DNA of 64,000 nucleotides from Mucilaginibacter_A sp050954285 (GTDB lineage Bacteria; Bacteroidota; Bacteroidia; Sphingobacteriales; Sphingobacteriaceae), in contig JBPBPL010000007.1 in the NCBI GenBank assembly GCA_050954285.1, positions 227,836 to 291,835 of the forward strand. Reading direction: 5' to 3'. Position numbers and translations under genes: made by a program. Positions 33,721 through 42,381 of the stretch are shown here, one piece after another (within the stretch, counting starts at the first letter, position 1; the number at the start of each line of letters is the position of its first letter). Below the pieces are notes generated by a model. It was given only the letters and a program-made list of their open reading frames with translations. It ran no database searches and was not told the DNA's origin.

Positions 33721-36280
33721 ACCTCAAAACCGTTATATATCCGGCTTCTTTCAGGTTGTCATCATTTAAAGTTGTGGCCGTTATCACATAATAATAAGTT
33801 CCTACAGGTACTGGCTGGCCGTTGTAAAAACCGTCCCAACGTTTTAGAATATTTTTGGCTTCGTATAATTGCTGCCCATAACGGTTAAAAATCTGGATGC
33901 GATAATCTTTTAGATTGGTAATTTTTACCCCAAAATCATCGTTGATGGCATCATTATTTGGGGTAAAAGTATTTGGAATAAAAATGGTAACGTCGTATCG
34001 TAAAATCAGTTTCCCCAATGAAACTGTATTGCTGCAGGCACCTTTATTAGTAGCGGTAAGCTTCACCGTAAAGCTTCCTTTGGTAGTATACAAATGCTGT
34101 GGATTGATTAATGTTGAAGTTGTGCCGTCACCAAAATCCCACAAATAACTATCAGCATTAGAAGAAAGATTGGTGAATGAAACCGTTAGCGGAACAGCAC
34201 CAGTTCCCGGAATCATGGGCGAAGCATCAAAGGCAGCAACAGGAACTGTGGTAATATCCGAAGCATTGATAGTGGTAGAAACTGGATCACTGGAACATAA
34301 ACCTTGTGTAATAACCAATGTATAAGTGCCTGCAACGGATGTTCCGGTAATAGGAATCCTGATTAAAGCTTGGCTGGAAGTAAAATTGTTCGGGCCAGTC
34401 CAGCTGTAAATTGTATTTGCTTGTGCAGGCGTACTCATAACAATGGTATCACCGATGCAGTATGGGCCGGCAAGTTTATTGAGCGGATAAACGATAATTG
34501 GTTTCTGCGGAAATATAGCAGTTTTGGATAAAACAGCTGTGCAACCTTGATCTCCTGTTGCATTTAGCGTGATCGTTTTATCTCCGTAAGAAGAATAAGT
34601 AACGGTAAACGGCCCGTTGCCCGTAGCACCGGTGATACTGGCACCAGTACCAAAATCCCAGTTTAAAGCGGTATAATCTGTAGAATTATTGGTGATGGTA
34701 AAACTTTGCTGCGTGGAGCAAAGATTGTTTGTGGTAATGGTGAAATCTAAAACAGGTGTTTTGCCGATGGCTGGAATGGTGATGGAAGCGGTATCGCTGG
34801 TGCAACCGTTTTGGCTTACGACCAGTTTGTAAACGCCAGACTGATTGTAACTTGTAATTGGAATGGTTACGACAGAATCTGCAGAAGTAAAACCGTTTGG
34901 ACCAAGCCAATTATATATTGTTCCGCTGGTTGTTGCATTTGATCTCAAAATTAAATTATCACCCAGGCAATAGCTGTTTTTAGCTGTTAAAAGTAGTGGT
35001 GTTGTTGGTTTAAGCGGAACAATAAATGTTTTATAATCTACTGTAACACAGCCTTGCGCACTTATCGCTTGTATAACAACCGTTTTTGTTCCGGGAGTAG
35101 AATAAGTAATAGTATAAGGACCTTCGCCAGCTATAGAATCTATGCTGGCACCATCTCCAAAAGACCACTTTAGGCTGGTATAATTGGTAGATTTATTGGT
35201 GAAAGTAAAGCTTGGTTTTGCAGTACAAGGATTGTTGATTTGCATATCCAACTTAGCTGTCGGACCTAAAAAAGTTCCGGTTCCCCCAAAAGATAACGTG
35301 AAACCATTAGAACCTGATGTATAATTATTAATCAATAAGGCATAAACATGGCCCTGGATCATATCAACATATTTTACAAAACCATCTTGCCCAGTAACAC
35401 AGCCTGTAGTTTCCGTTAAATCGGTCGAAGTTAAGTTAATGCCAGTTTTATAATAAACTGGGGAACAATCTATCCCACTACCGGAAGCGCACCGGATCGC
35501 ATTTGCTCCGTTTACATTACTTCCATTACCACTTGTGCCTAAGTCATATAAAACCCAGTCAATATCATTTATTGTAATAGTAGGAGTGATAGTAAAGGTT
35601 AGCGTACCACTGTTGGCAGCAGTCCATTTATACCAAGCAGTATTTTCTTCTGACGGAGCATTTCCATAAGCGTCTAAACAAGTTCCTTCAGCTTCTCTGT
35701 TATTCAATCCTGCACCAGTAACATCTGTTTGTGTGAAAGCATCTTTACTACATAAAATAGATGCAGTACCAAAATCTTGGCCAGCCTTCAAAATTGGATT
35801 GTAATTATTAATACATAATTTGAAAGTACCTGTATTACTGTTTGCAGCACTAACACGAATATAATAAGTTTGCCCGATAGCTAATCCTCCTTTATAAAGC
35901 GTTGTTAAAGTTGTCCCGTTGACTTCGGAACCAATAATATCTGTAAAACTGGAACAATCTGGAGTAGTGTATATAGCTACTAAAGGGGAATTTAATGTGC
36001 CTGCGCCATTGATATTTCCTGTGACTGAAACATTTACATCGAAGGCAATAGCAGTAAACTTGAACCAGACATCATTACCAGCAGACGGCCACGCTTGTGC
36101 TTTTGCCAAACCGCTTGCCGTTGCATTAACGTTGTTGTAGGCAGCATTATCAGAACAAAAATTGGTAACAGTAGTAAGCGTAATTGCACCAGAGCAGTCA
36201 TCGTTGGCCGGAGCTTGAGCTTTTGCAAAAGCAGCAAACAAAAAAAACATCGATAAAAGAAGTATCAGTTTGCGCTTCAA
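33719..36280 (-). CDS. Large secreted PKD-domain protein with T9SS type B sorting signal
   Basis: An 853-aa surface protein. The signal peptide ends near residue 21 (FAKAQAP). Residues ~25-165 and ~165-335 form two Cys-containing beta domains of the kind found in Bacteroidetes adhesins. Three PKD-like repeats follow, with FGDG/FGTG turns (KWSFGDG, NWDFGTG, LWDFGDG), alternating with Ig-like blocks (YNWLGPNGF, YSWTGPNNF). The last ~90 residues are the gliding-motility/CHU_C type B sorting domain: IPNTFTPNNDAINDDF, IFNRYGQQLYE, then PVGTYYYVI. Probably an adhesin or matrix protein. Signal-peptide codons contain an M14 copy on the other strand. Confidence 0.88.
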   Translation of the reverse strand: MKRKLILLLSMFFLFAAFAKAQAPANDDCSGAITLTTVTNFCSDNAAYNNVNATASGLAKAQAWPSAGNDVWFKFTAIAFDVNVSVTGNINGAGTLNSPLVAIYTTPDCSSFTDIIGSEVNGTTLTTLYKGGLAIGQTYYIRVSAANSNTGTFKLCINNYNPILKAGQDFGTASILCSKDAFTQTDVTGAGLNNREAEGTCLDAYGNAPSEENTAWYKWTAANSGTLTFTITPTITINDIDWVLYDLGTSGNGSNVNGANAIRCASGSGIDCSPVYYKTGINLTSTDLTETTGCVTGQDGFVKYVDMIQGHVYALLINNYTSGSNGFTLSFGGTGTFLGPTAKLDMQINNPCTAKPSFTFTNKSTNYTSLKWSFGDGASIDSIAGEGPYTITYSTPGTKTVVIQAISAQGCVTVDYKTFIVPLKPTTPLLLTAKNSYCLGDNLILRSNATTSGTIYNWLGPNGFTSADSVVTIPITSYNQSGVYKLVVSQNGCTSDTASITIPAIGKTPVLDFTITTNNLCSTQQSFTITNNSTDYTALNWDFGTGASITGATGNGPFTVTYSSYGDKTITLNATGDQGCTAVLSKTAIFPQKPIIVYPLNKLAGPYCIGDTIVMSTPAQANTIYSWTGPNNFTSSQALIRIPITGTSVAGTYTLVITQGLCSSDPVSTTINASDITTVPVAAFDASPMIPGTGAVPLTVSFTNLSSNADSYLWDFGDGTTSTLINPQHLYTTKGSFTVKLTATNKGACSNTVSLGKLILRYDVTIFIPNTFTPNNDAINDDFGVKITNLKDYRIQIFNRYGQQLYEAKNILKRWDGFYNGQPVPVGTYYYVITATTLNDDNLKEAGYITVLR
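36251..36264 (+). repeat. M14 copy inside the PKD protein gene
   Basis: GATAAAAGAAGTAT, antisense to signal-peptide codons ILLLS. Confidence 0.75.
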
Positions 36281-36304
36281 AGTTTTGAGTTGAAATCTTC
36301 TCTA

Positions 36305-36346
36305 AAATAGAAAAAGCTCCTGAACTTTCAGGAGCTTTTTCTATTT
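36305..36346 (-). terminator. Very long perfect hairpin between PKD protein and aconitase
   Basis: Perfect 20-bp arms 36305-36324 and 36327-36346 with only two bases between them, core AGCTCCTGAA. It lies upstream of the PKD gene's start region and beyond the start of nothing on the plus strand; on the minus strand it follows the PKD gene promoter region, so its main role is to insulate aconitase. Confidence 0.7.
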
Positions 36347-36353
36347 GATGGAC

Positions 36354-36367
36354 ATGCTGTTTTTATG
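36354..36367 (-). repeat. M14 variant AC at the aconitase stop
   Basis: CATAAAAACAGCAT; contains the TAA stop. Confidence 0.65.
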
Positions 36368-38636
36368 CCACATTTTTTTGTTGTCTGCGGATGATGTTAA
36401 GTGCACCACCAGCTTTAAACCATTCAATCTGCTGGGCATTATAAGTGTGATTTACCTGGAAAGTCTCCTGAGAACCATCGATATGATGCAACACAATACT
36501 TAACTGGCTGCCAGGTGCAAACTGGTTCAGGCCAACGATATCAAAAGTATCATCTTCCAGTATTTTGTTATAATCTTCTTTATCTGCAAAAGTAAGACCC
36601 AGCATACCTTGCTTTTTCAGGTTGGTTTCGTGGATACGGGCAAAAGATTTCACCAAAATCGCACGGACACCCAAATGGCGCGGTTCCATGGCAGCATGTT
36701 CGCGGGAAGAACCTTCGCCATAGTTTTCATCACCCACTACAATACTGCCAATTCCTGCTGCTTTGTAACCACGTTGCGTTGCCGGAACCGGGCCGTATTC
36801 ACCTGTTAATTCATTTTTAACAGTATCAGATTTTAAGTTGAAAAAATTGATCGCACCAATCAGCATGTTGTTGGAAATATTATCCAAATGACCACGATAC
36901 TTCAACCACGGGCCAGCCATCGAAATATGGTCAGTTGTACATTTTCCTTTGGCTTTGATCAGTAATTTCAAGCCTAAAATATCTGTACCTTCCCAAGCTT
37001 TAAAAGGATCTAAGAGTTGCAAACGGTCAGAATCCGGACTAACTTTTACTTCAACCGTGCTGCCATCAATAGCAGGAGCAAGGTAACCGGCATCTTCTAC
37101 CGCAAAACCTTTGATCGGCATTTCGATACCTTGAGGCTCATCCAACATCACTTGCTGGCCGCTTTCATTGGTTAAAGTATCGGTTAACGGGTTGAAAGTC
37201 AGATCACCGGCAATAGCAAAAGCAGTTACAATTTCCGGAGAAGCTACAAAAGCGTGTGTATTAGGATTACCGTCCTGACGTTTGGCAAAATTTCGGTTAA
37301 AAGAAGTAATGATTGAATTTTTACGCGTTGGGTCATCTGTATGACGTGCCCACTGACCGATACATGGTCCGCAGGCATTTGCCAAAACCACACCGCCAAT
37401 ATTTTCAAAAGTATTCAAATAACCGTCACGGTTTACGGTATAGCGAACCAGTTCTGAGCCTGGTGTAACCGTAAACTCAGCTTTTGTTTTTAGTCCTTTA
37501 TTTATTGCTTGAGTAGCGATTGAAGCCGCACGCGTAATATCCTCATAAGAAGAGTTGGTGCAGGAACCGATCAACCCAACTTCCAATACTGACGGCCACT
37601 GGTTTTCGCGAACAGCATCCGCAAATTTAGAGATTGGCCAAGCCAAATCTGGTGTGAACGGACCGTTTACGTAAGGCTCTAATTCAGAAAGGTTGATTTC
37701 GATCACCTGATCAAAATAAGCTTCCGGGTTGGCGTAAACTTCTTCATCACCGGTTAAATGTTCTTTAATCGCATTGGCCAGTTCTGCAATTGCAGCACGT
37801 TCGGTTCCTTGCAAATACGCTTCTGATTTTTCATCATAACCAAAAATAGAAGTAGTTGCACCAATTTCGGCTCCCATATTGCAAATGGTTCCTTTTCCGG
37901 TTGCAGAAATAGAACGAGCACCTGGACCGAAATATTCTACGATAGCACCGGTTCCGCCATTAACAGTTAAAATACCGGCAACTTTTAAAATCACATCTTT
38001 GGCAGAAGCCCAGCCAGAAAGTTTTCCGGTTAATTTTACCCCAATTAATTTTGGAAATTTCAATTCCCAAGGCAATCCGGCCATTACATCGCAAGCATCA
38101 GCACCGCCAACACCAATCGCGATCATACCCAAACCACCGGCATTGGGTGTGTGAGAATCTGTTCCGATCATCATTCCGCCTGGAAAAGCATAGTTTTCCA
38201 AAACTACCTGATGGATAATTCCGGCTCCTGGTTTCCAGAAACCGATACCATATTTATTAGAAACAGAAGAAAGGAAATCGTAAACTTCTTTATTCTGGCT
38301 TTTGGCAGTGTCCAAATCTTCTTCGGCACCAATTTTTGCCTGGATCAAGTGATCGCAATGCACGGTAGAAGGCACAGCAACCTGCGGACGGCCAGCTTGC
38401 ATAAATTGTAAAAGTGCCATTTGCGCTGTTGCATCCTGCATCGCTACACGATCTGGTGCAAAATCCACATAATCCACACCACGGTGCAATTCTTGCGCGG
38501 CATCACCTGCAGAAAGGTGAGAATACAGGATTTTTTCAGTAAGCGTTAGTGGTTTTCCAACTGCTTTACGGGCGGCCTCGATACGGCTGCCGTAGCGATT
38601 GTAAACCTGCTGAATCATATTTAAATCAAAAGCCAT
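36363..38636 (-). CDS. acn: Aconitate hydratase (mitochondrial-type)
   Basis: TCA-cycle isomerase that converts citrate to isocitrate, 757 aa. The [4Fe-4S] ligands are C359 (IGSCTNSSYED), C422 and C425 (NACGPCIGQW), at nearly the same numbers as the mitochondrial enzyme. MIGTDSHTPNAGG and the C-terminal swivel domain with GSSREHAAMEPRHLG complete the family pattern. It is closer to the mitochondrial branch than to AcnB. Monocistronic, with a strong terminator beyond its 3' end; the stop codon lies inside an M14 variant. Confidence 0.95.
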   Translation of the reverse strand: MAFDLNMIQQVYNRYGSRIEAARKAVGKPLTLTEKILYSHLSAGDAAQELHRGVDYVDFAPDRVAMQDATAQMALLQFMQAGRPQVAVPSTVHCDHLIQAKIGAEEDLDTAKSQNKEVYDFLSSVSNKYGIGFWKPGAGIIHQVVLENYAFPGGMMIGTDSHTPNAGGLGMIAIGVGGADACDVMAGLPWELKFPKLIGVKLTGKLSGWASAKDVILKVAGILTVNGGTGAIVEYFGPGARSISATGKGTICNMGAEIGATTSIFGYDEKSEAYLQGTERAAIAELANAIKEHLTGDEEVYANPEAYFDQVIEINLSELEPYVNGPFTPDLAWPISKFADAVRENQWPSVLEVGLIGSCTNSSYEDITRAASIATQAINKGLKTKAEFTVTPGSELVRYTVNRDGYLNTFENIGGVVLANACGPCIGQWARHTDDPTRKNSIITSFNRNFAKRQDGNPNTHAFVASPEIVTAFAIAGDLTFNPLTDTLTNESGQQVMLDEPQGIEMPIKGFAVEDAGYLAPAIDGSTVEVKVSPDSDRLQLLDPFKAWEGTDILGLKLLIKAKGKCTTDHISMAGPWLKYRGHLDNISNNMLIGAINFFNLKSDTVKNELTGEYGPVPATQRGYKAAGIGSIVVGDENYGEGSSREHAAMEPRHLGVRAILVKSFARIHETNLKKQGMLGLTFADKEDYNKILEDDTFDIVGLNQFAPGSQLSIVLHHIDGSQETFQVNHTYNAQQIEWFKAGGALNIIRRQQKNVA

Positions 38637-38705
38637 TTTATTGATTTTATTAAGTGATTAATAATTAAAACTATCACAGTTTGAGGCGAATCTACAAAAA
38701 TAACA

Positions 38706-38719
38706 GGTAAAAGAAGTAT
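38706..38719 (+). repeat. M14 variant
   Basis: GGTAAAAGAAGTAT, between aconitase and the deacetylase. Confidence 0.75.
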
Positions 38720-38767
38720 CGGTTTTGCAAAATGGAATGGTTCCAGAGAAGTTAAATCAACGTGAAA

Positions 38768-39391
38768 TTACCCCTGCAAACTTTTAAACTGATAGCCATG
38801 TTCTCGCCAGTATTCCAGGGCTTTGGGTAAGGCGTATTGTGTTCTGGGAAAGGCTTTTAAGCTATCATGAAAAACAATAATCGAACCGTTACTGCTTTTA
38901 TCCACTACATTTTGGTAGCATTTTTGGGGAGATAAGTCCGGATCAAAATCTCCGCTCAAAACATCCCACATAATCACTTCGTAGTGCTTTTTCAAAACAG
39001 CGAACTGCGATTTTTTGGCACGTCCATACGGCGGTCTGAAAAAGTTTGCTTTTACCAGTTCATTGCATTTTTTGGTGTTTTGCAGATAAACTTCATCGGG
39101 CGTATCCCAGCCGCGCAAATGATTAAAAGTGTGATTTCCAATAGCATGTCCGCCAGTTTTAACCTGTTCAAAAATATCAGGATATTTTTGAACGTTATCG
39201 CCAATGCAAAAAAACGTGGCTTTGGCCTCAAATTCCGCCAGCGTTTTCAATACAAAAGGTGTTACTTCCGGGATCGGGCCGTCATCAAAAGTTAAATAAA
39301 TTATCTTTTCTGTCCGGCTTTTGTGCCAGGTCAAATCCGGATAAAACCACTTGAGCAAAGCCGGCGTTTTCACCAAGTAAGGCATTTTCAT
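38768..39391 (-). CDS. Polysaccharide deacetylase family protein
   Basis: A 207-aa NodB-homology domain. IYLTFDDGPIPEVT holds the metal Asp pair, GNHTFNHLRGWD the two metal His, and FRPPYGR the catalytic-site Arg loop. WDVLSGDFDPDL and IIVFHDS close the barrel. It removes acetyl groups from a sugar polymer such as peptidoglycan or chitin-like material. No clear signal peptide is visible in the first 30 residues, so a cytoplasmic-side location or non-classical anchoring is possible. Monocistronic. Confidence 0.88.
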   Translation of the reverse strand: MKMPYLVKTPALLKWFYPDLTWHKSRTEKIIYLTFDDGPIPEVTPFVLKTLAEFEAKATFFCIGDNVQKYPDIFEQVKTGGHAIGNHTFNHLRGWDTPDEVYLQNTKKCNELVKANFFRPPYGRAKKSQFAVLKKHYEVIMWDVLSGDFDPDLSPQKCYQNVVDKSSNGSIIVFHDSLKAFPRTQYALPKALEYWREHGYQFKSLQG

Positions 39392-39428
39392 AAACGTGCC
39401 CTGTTAGTTGCCATACCAAAAAAAGGTT

Positions 39429-39442
39429 GGTAAAAGAAGCAT
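39429..39442 (+). repeat. M14 variant
   Basis: GGTAAAAGAAGCAT, between the divergent deacetylase and gpsA-like genes. Confidence 0.8.
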
Positions 39443-39529
39443 ATAACTTTGTCCTTAATTACCATAAATTGATTTTGAGTAAATTTCTTTTATTTGCAAT
39501 ACTATAAATAAACTGGAAACCAGGGTTTG

Positions 39530-40537
39530 ATGGATGAAAATAAATTGAAAATCGCGGTGATTGGCGGCGGTAGTTGGGCCACGGCCATTGTAAAAATGCT
39601 GACCGATAATACGGCTCCGAAAGAGATTTTCTGGTGGATGCGGAGCGAAGAAGTGTTGCAGCATATCCGCAAATTCCGGCACAATCCAAAATACCTCAGT
39701 TCGGTTGCCATTTGTGTAAAGCCGGAAAATATTTCTACCCAGATTATAGAAATTGTAGAAAAAGCAGATGTAATTATCTTAAACGTTCCGGCGGCATTTT
39801 TAAAAGATGCTTTGATTGGAATAACCGATGCTTCTTTTACCGGCAAAAAAATCATCTCGGCCATTAAAGGCATTGTGCCTGATGAAAACCAGATTGTGGG
39901 TGATTTCATCCATCAGCATTACCATTTTCCACTGGATAACTTCCTGGTTTTGAGTGGCCCATGCCATGCAGAAGAAGTTGCGTTAGAAAAATTATCTTAT
40001 CTGACTTTAGCTTCCCAGGATAAAAAACTGGCGGCAGATTTAGCCTGTTATTTCAACACAAGATATATCAAAACCAATATTTCGGATGATATTTACGGAA
40101 CGGAATATGCGGCCGTACTCAAAAATATTTATGCCATTGCCAGTGGGATTTGTCATGGTGTAGGTTATGGCGACAATTTCCAAGCCGTTCTTATTTCTAA
40201 TGCCATCCGCGAGATCAAGCGTTTTGTGGATGCTGTTCATCCTATTAACCGGGATATTAATGAATCTGCGTATTTGGGAGATTTGCTGGTGACCGGCTAT
40301 TCGCAATTTAGCCGCAACCGCACATTTGGAAACATGATTGGCAAAGGTTATACCGTAAACTCGGCGCAGCTGGAAATGAACATGATTGCCGAAGGTTATT
40401 ATGCCGCCAATTGCCTGCACGAAGTGAACAAAAAATATAACGTTGCAATGCCCATCAGCGAAGCCGTTTATGCCATTTTATATCAAAAAAGTAATCCTAT
40501 ATTTGAAATGAAACAATTGGCCGAACAATTGAGTTAA
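39530..40537 (+). CDS. gpsA: NAD(P)H-dependent glycerol-3-phosphate dehydrogenase-like protein
   Basis: A 335-aa dehydrogenase. IAVIGGGSWATAIVKML is the dinucleotide-binding motif. LSGPCHAEEVA, GTEYAAVLKNIYAIASGI with the catalytic Lys, and GDLLVTGYSQFSRNRTFG follow the GpsA pattern. The enzyme makes glycerol-3-phosphate for phospholipids. I use the ATG at 39530; a TTG just before it is in frame. It carries an M14 variant on the opposite strand at 39828-39841 (codons for DASFTG). It may be a second GpsA paralogue in this genome. Confidence 0.9.
   Translation: MDENKLKIAVIGGGSWATAIVKMLTDNTAPKEIFWWMRSEEVLQHIRKFRHNPKYLSSVAICVKPENISTQIIEIVEKADVIILNVPAAFLKDALIGITDASFTGKKIISAIKGIVPDENQIVGDFIHQHYHFPLDNFLVLSGPCHAEEVALEKLSYLTLASQDKKLAADLACYFNTRYIKTNISDDIYGTEYAAVLKNIYAIASGICHGVGYGDNFQAVLISNAIREIKRFVDAVHPINRDINESAYLGDLLVTGYSQFSRNRTFGNMIGKGYTVNSAQLEMNMIAEGYYAANCLHEVNKKYNVAMPISEAVYAILYQKSNPIFEMKQLAEQLS
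39828..39841 (-). repeat. M14 variant inside the gpsA-like gene
   Basis: GGTAAAAGAAGCAT, antisense to DASFT codons. Confidence 0.7.
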
Positions 40538-40563
40538 CGTTATCAATCACTTAAATTAAAATC

Positions 40564-40860
40564 ATGAAAAAGATCAAAGTTTTATTATTCTCAGCCGCTG
40601 TATTATTGAGTGTTCAGTCATTTGCACAAAACACCGCAAAAGGTAAAGTTGGAACCGCTATCAACAAAGCAGGAAATAAAACTGCTGAATTAGCTGTAAA
40701 AGGTGTTTCTGCCGTAGGTGACAAAGAATTTAAAGGTAAAGTTGCTCCGGGTGGAGAAACTGTTTACATCAATAAAAATTCTAAATATTATTATGTAAAT
40801 AAAAAAGGTGCTAAAGTTTATGTTGCAAAAGCAAAACTGAAAGATGCTCCTGCAAAATAA
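40564..40860 (+). CDS. Small secreted basic protein, hypothetical
   Basis: A 98-aa protein with a signal peptide ending SVQSFAQ. The mature part is Lys/Ala-rich with a repeated feel (GKVGTAINKAGNKTAELAVKG), then a strand region with YYYVNKKGAKVYVAKAKL. No family recognised. It lies 26 bp after the gpsA-like gene and is closed by a strong terminator, so it may be co-transcribed with it. Confidence 0.72.
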   Translation: MKKIKVLLFSAAVLLSVQSFAQNTAKGKVGTAINKAGNKTAELAVKGVSAVGDKEFKGKVAPGGETVYINKNSKYYYVNKKGAKVYVAKAKLKDAPAK

Positions 40861-40879
40861 TTTTGAATTATTTTGAATT

Positions 40880-40910
40880 AAAATGCCCGGACAAAACATC
40901 CGGGCATTTT
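40880..40910 (+). terminator. Terminator after the small secreted protein
   Basis: AAAATGCCCGG (40880-40890) pairs perfectly with CCGGGCATTTT (40900-40910) and is followed by T residues. Confidence 0.9.
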
Positions 40911-40931
40911 TATGTTTAAAGAATTTATGCT

Positions 40932-40945
40932 GACAAAAGAAGTAT
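40932..40945 (+). repeat. M14 variant upstream of the small lipoprotein
   Basis: GACAAAAGAAGTAT; the end plus G gives an in-frame ATG. Confidence 0.65.
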
Positions 40946-40955
40946 GCTGCCAAAT

Positions 40956-41276
40956 ATGAAAAAAACTTACCTGGTTTTAACTGTGGCCGCTGTTGGCATT
41001 GTGATTATTGCCGCCTGCAAATCGTCAACAGCAAATAAAAAACTGATGGGGAAATGGCATTCCGAAGATCAAAAAACCAAACTGGAAGTTACGGCCAAAA
41101 ATTTCATTTTAGACGAAGGTGAACCCATTGCCGAAAGCTATTTTACCAAAGGCGATACACTTTTTACTTCATACGAAGGAAGCCAGCCTTACACTAAATT
41201 TATAGTGAAAGATTTGATGGATAAAAGCATGACTTTGGTTTATCCTGATTCTACATCAGTAAGCTTTTTACGCTGA
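40956..41276 (+). CDS. Small lipoprotein, hypothetical
   Basis: A 106-aa lipoprotein from ATG 40956, with a lipobox ending IIAAC at Cys21. The rest looks like a single lipocalin-like or DUF-type beta domain: LMGKWHSEDQKTKLEV, then FTKGDTLFTSYEG and a C-terminal strand. An earlier ATG at 40944, formed by the end of an M14 copy, would add four residues and is less likely. Converges on the heme oxygenase gene with only 3 bp between stop codons. Confidence 0.75.
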   Translation: MKKTYLVLTVAAVGIVIIAACKSSTANKKLMGKWHSEDQKTKLEVTAKNFILDEGEPIAESYFTKGDTLFTSYEGSQPYTKFIVKDLMDKSMTLVYPDSTSVSFLR

Positions 41277-41279
41277 TTT

Positions 41280-41885
41280 TTATGCTTGAGAAATACTTTG
41301 CAAACTTATCATTTCCTGCTGTGCCGAAGCAAAATATTCAAATACTTTTAAAGCACTTTGGATACTGATTTCATAATCATTTACCGCAACTTTAGTATTT
41401 AAAACCTGGCAGAACTGTTTCCAGTTAGCTGCTAAATCTGCACCATAAACCTGATAATAATTAAAGCCGAGGTTGTACTCTTGCAGATTTAGATTCACTT
41501 TCAACTTTTTTACAATCACGTTTCCGCCTAAAGTTGCACCTTCCAAAACATACATTGCACCTAAAACAGCTGCACTATTTTGAGTAATCGCTGCATTTTT
41601 TTCATTCAAATTTATTTCAGGCAGATCAACATTTAATTCCTGTAAATCTTTTGCCAATGCAGCTAATTTAAAACGCTTATTAATCTGTAATTCATTTTGT
41701 AAATCTGAATCCAGACTCTCAAAAAGTAGCTTTTCCAAACTATTATGTACGAGGTAATTTGCAATTAATACTTGCTTATACTCCTCGACGGATAACGTCC
41801 CATTCATGATTTTGTCAACAAACATCAACTGCTCCAAATAATCGTGTTGATTGCTGGTTGCTTGTTTTAAAGTTTCCTGTAACAT
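41280..41885 (-). CDS. bphO: Biliverdin-producing heme oxygenase
   Basis: A 201-aa heme oxygenase. H14 (SNQHDYLEQL) is the likely proximal heme ligand, and YVLEGATLGGNVI is the distal-helix Gly-rich region. It opens heme to biliverdin, CO and iron. It is 71 bp downstream of a response regulator and in line with a bacteriophytochrome gene on the same strand, so its main job is probably to make the phytochrome chromophore. The bph order in this operon is phytochrome, regulator, oxygenase. Confidence 0.9.
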   Translation of the reverse strand: MLQETLKQATSNQHDYLEQLMFVDKIMNGTLSVEEYKQVLIANYLVHNSLEKLLFESLDSDLQNELQINKRFKLAALAKDLQELNVDLPEINLNEKNAAITQNSAAVLGAMYVLEGATLGGNVIVKKLKVNLNLQEYNLGFNYYQVYGADLAANWKQFCQVLNTKVAVNDYEISIQSALKVFEYFASAQQEMISLQSISQA

Positions 41886-41938
41886 GGCTATTTAATAGTA
41901 CGAAATTAGTTTTTGAACGATTGCTTTAAAAAAACCTG

Positions 41939-41952
41939 ATACTGTTTTTATC
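41939..41952 (-). repeat. M14 variant AC
   Basis: GATAAAAACAGTAT, between the response regulator and heme oxygenase genes. Confidence 0.75.
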
Positions 41953-41956
41953 GGTA

Positions 41957-42376
41957 TTAATTTAAACTCAGGTGTTGGGTAAACCAAAAATTATAGACGG
42001 ATTGCAGACAGGAAACCAGGTTAATGTAACCGGAAGGTTTGGTTAAATAAGCGTTTGCACCAAACTCCAGTGATGCTTTTATATCTTTTGGATTATCCGA
42101 AGTGGTGAAAAACACCACCGGAACGTATTTTAAAAAAGGGATTTCGCGGATACTTTTTACCAAATCCAAGCCGGATAAGCCGGGCAGGTTCAGATCAAGC
42201 AAAATTAATTTTGGTTTAACCCGAATTTCAGTAAGCTCATTGAGCCGAATTAGTGCATCTTTTCCATTTTCTATAATTTGTACAGATATTTTATCATTTA
42301 CTTCCTGCGCAGCATGCTGCATGATAAAAGCAAAATCTGTATCATCTTCTACATAAAAAACATCTGGTGAAATCAT
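41957..42376 (-). CDS. Single-domain response regulator (Rcp1-like)
   Basis: A 139-aa receiver domain without an output domain. The phospho-acceptor is D61 (LILLDLNLPGLSG), with the acidic pair at D11/D12 (EDDTD) and Lys in YLTKPSGY. It starts 5 bp from the phytochrome kinase stop, so it is the likely direct partner of that kinase, as Rcp1 is of Cph1. How it passes on the signal is unknown. Confidence 0.9.
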   Translation of the reverse strand: MISPDVFYVEDDTDFAFIMQHAAQEVNDKISVQIIENGKDALIRLNELTEIRVKPKLILLDLNLPGLSGLDLVKSIREIPFLKYVPVVFFTTSDNPKDIKASLEFGANAYLTKPSGYINLVSCLQSVYNFWFTQHLSLN

Positions 42377-42381
42377 GATAG

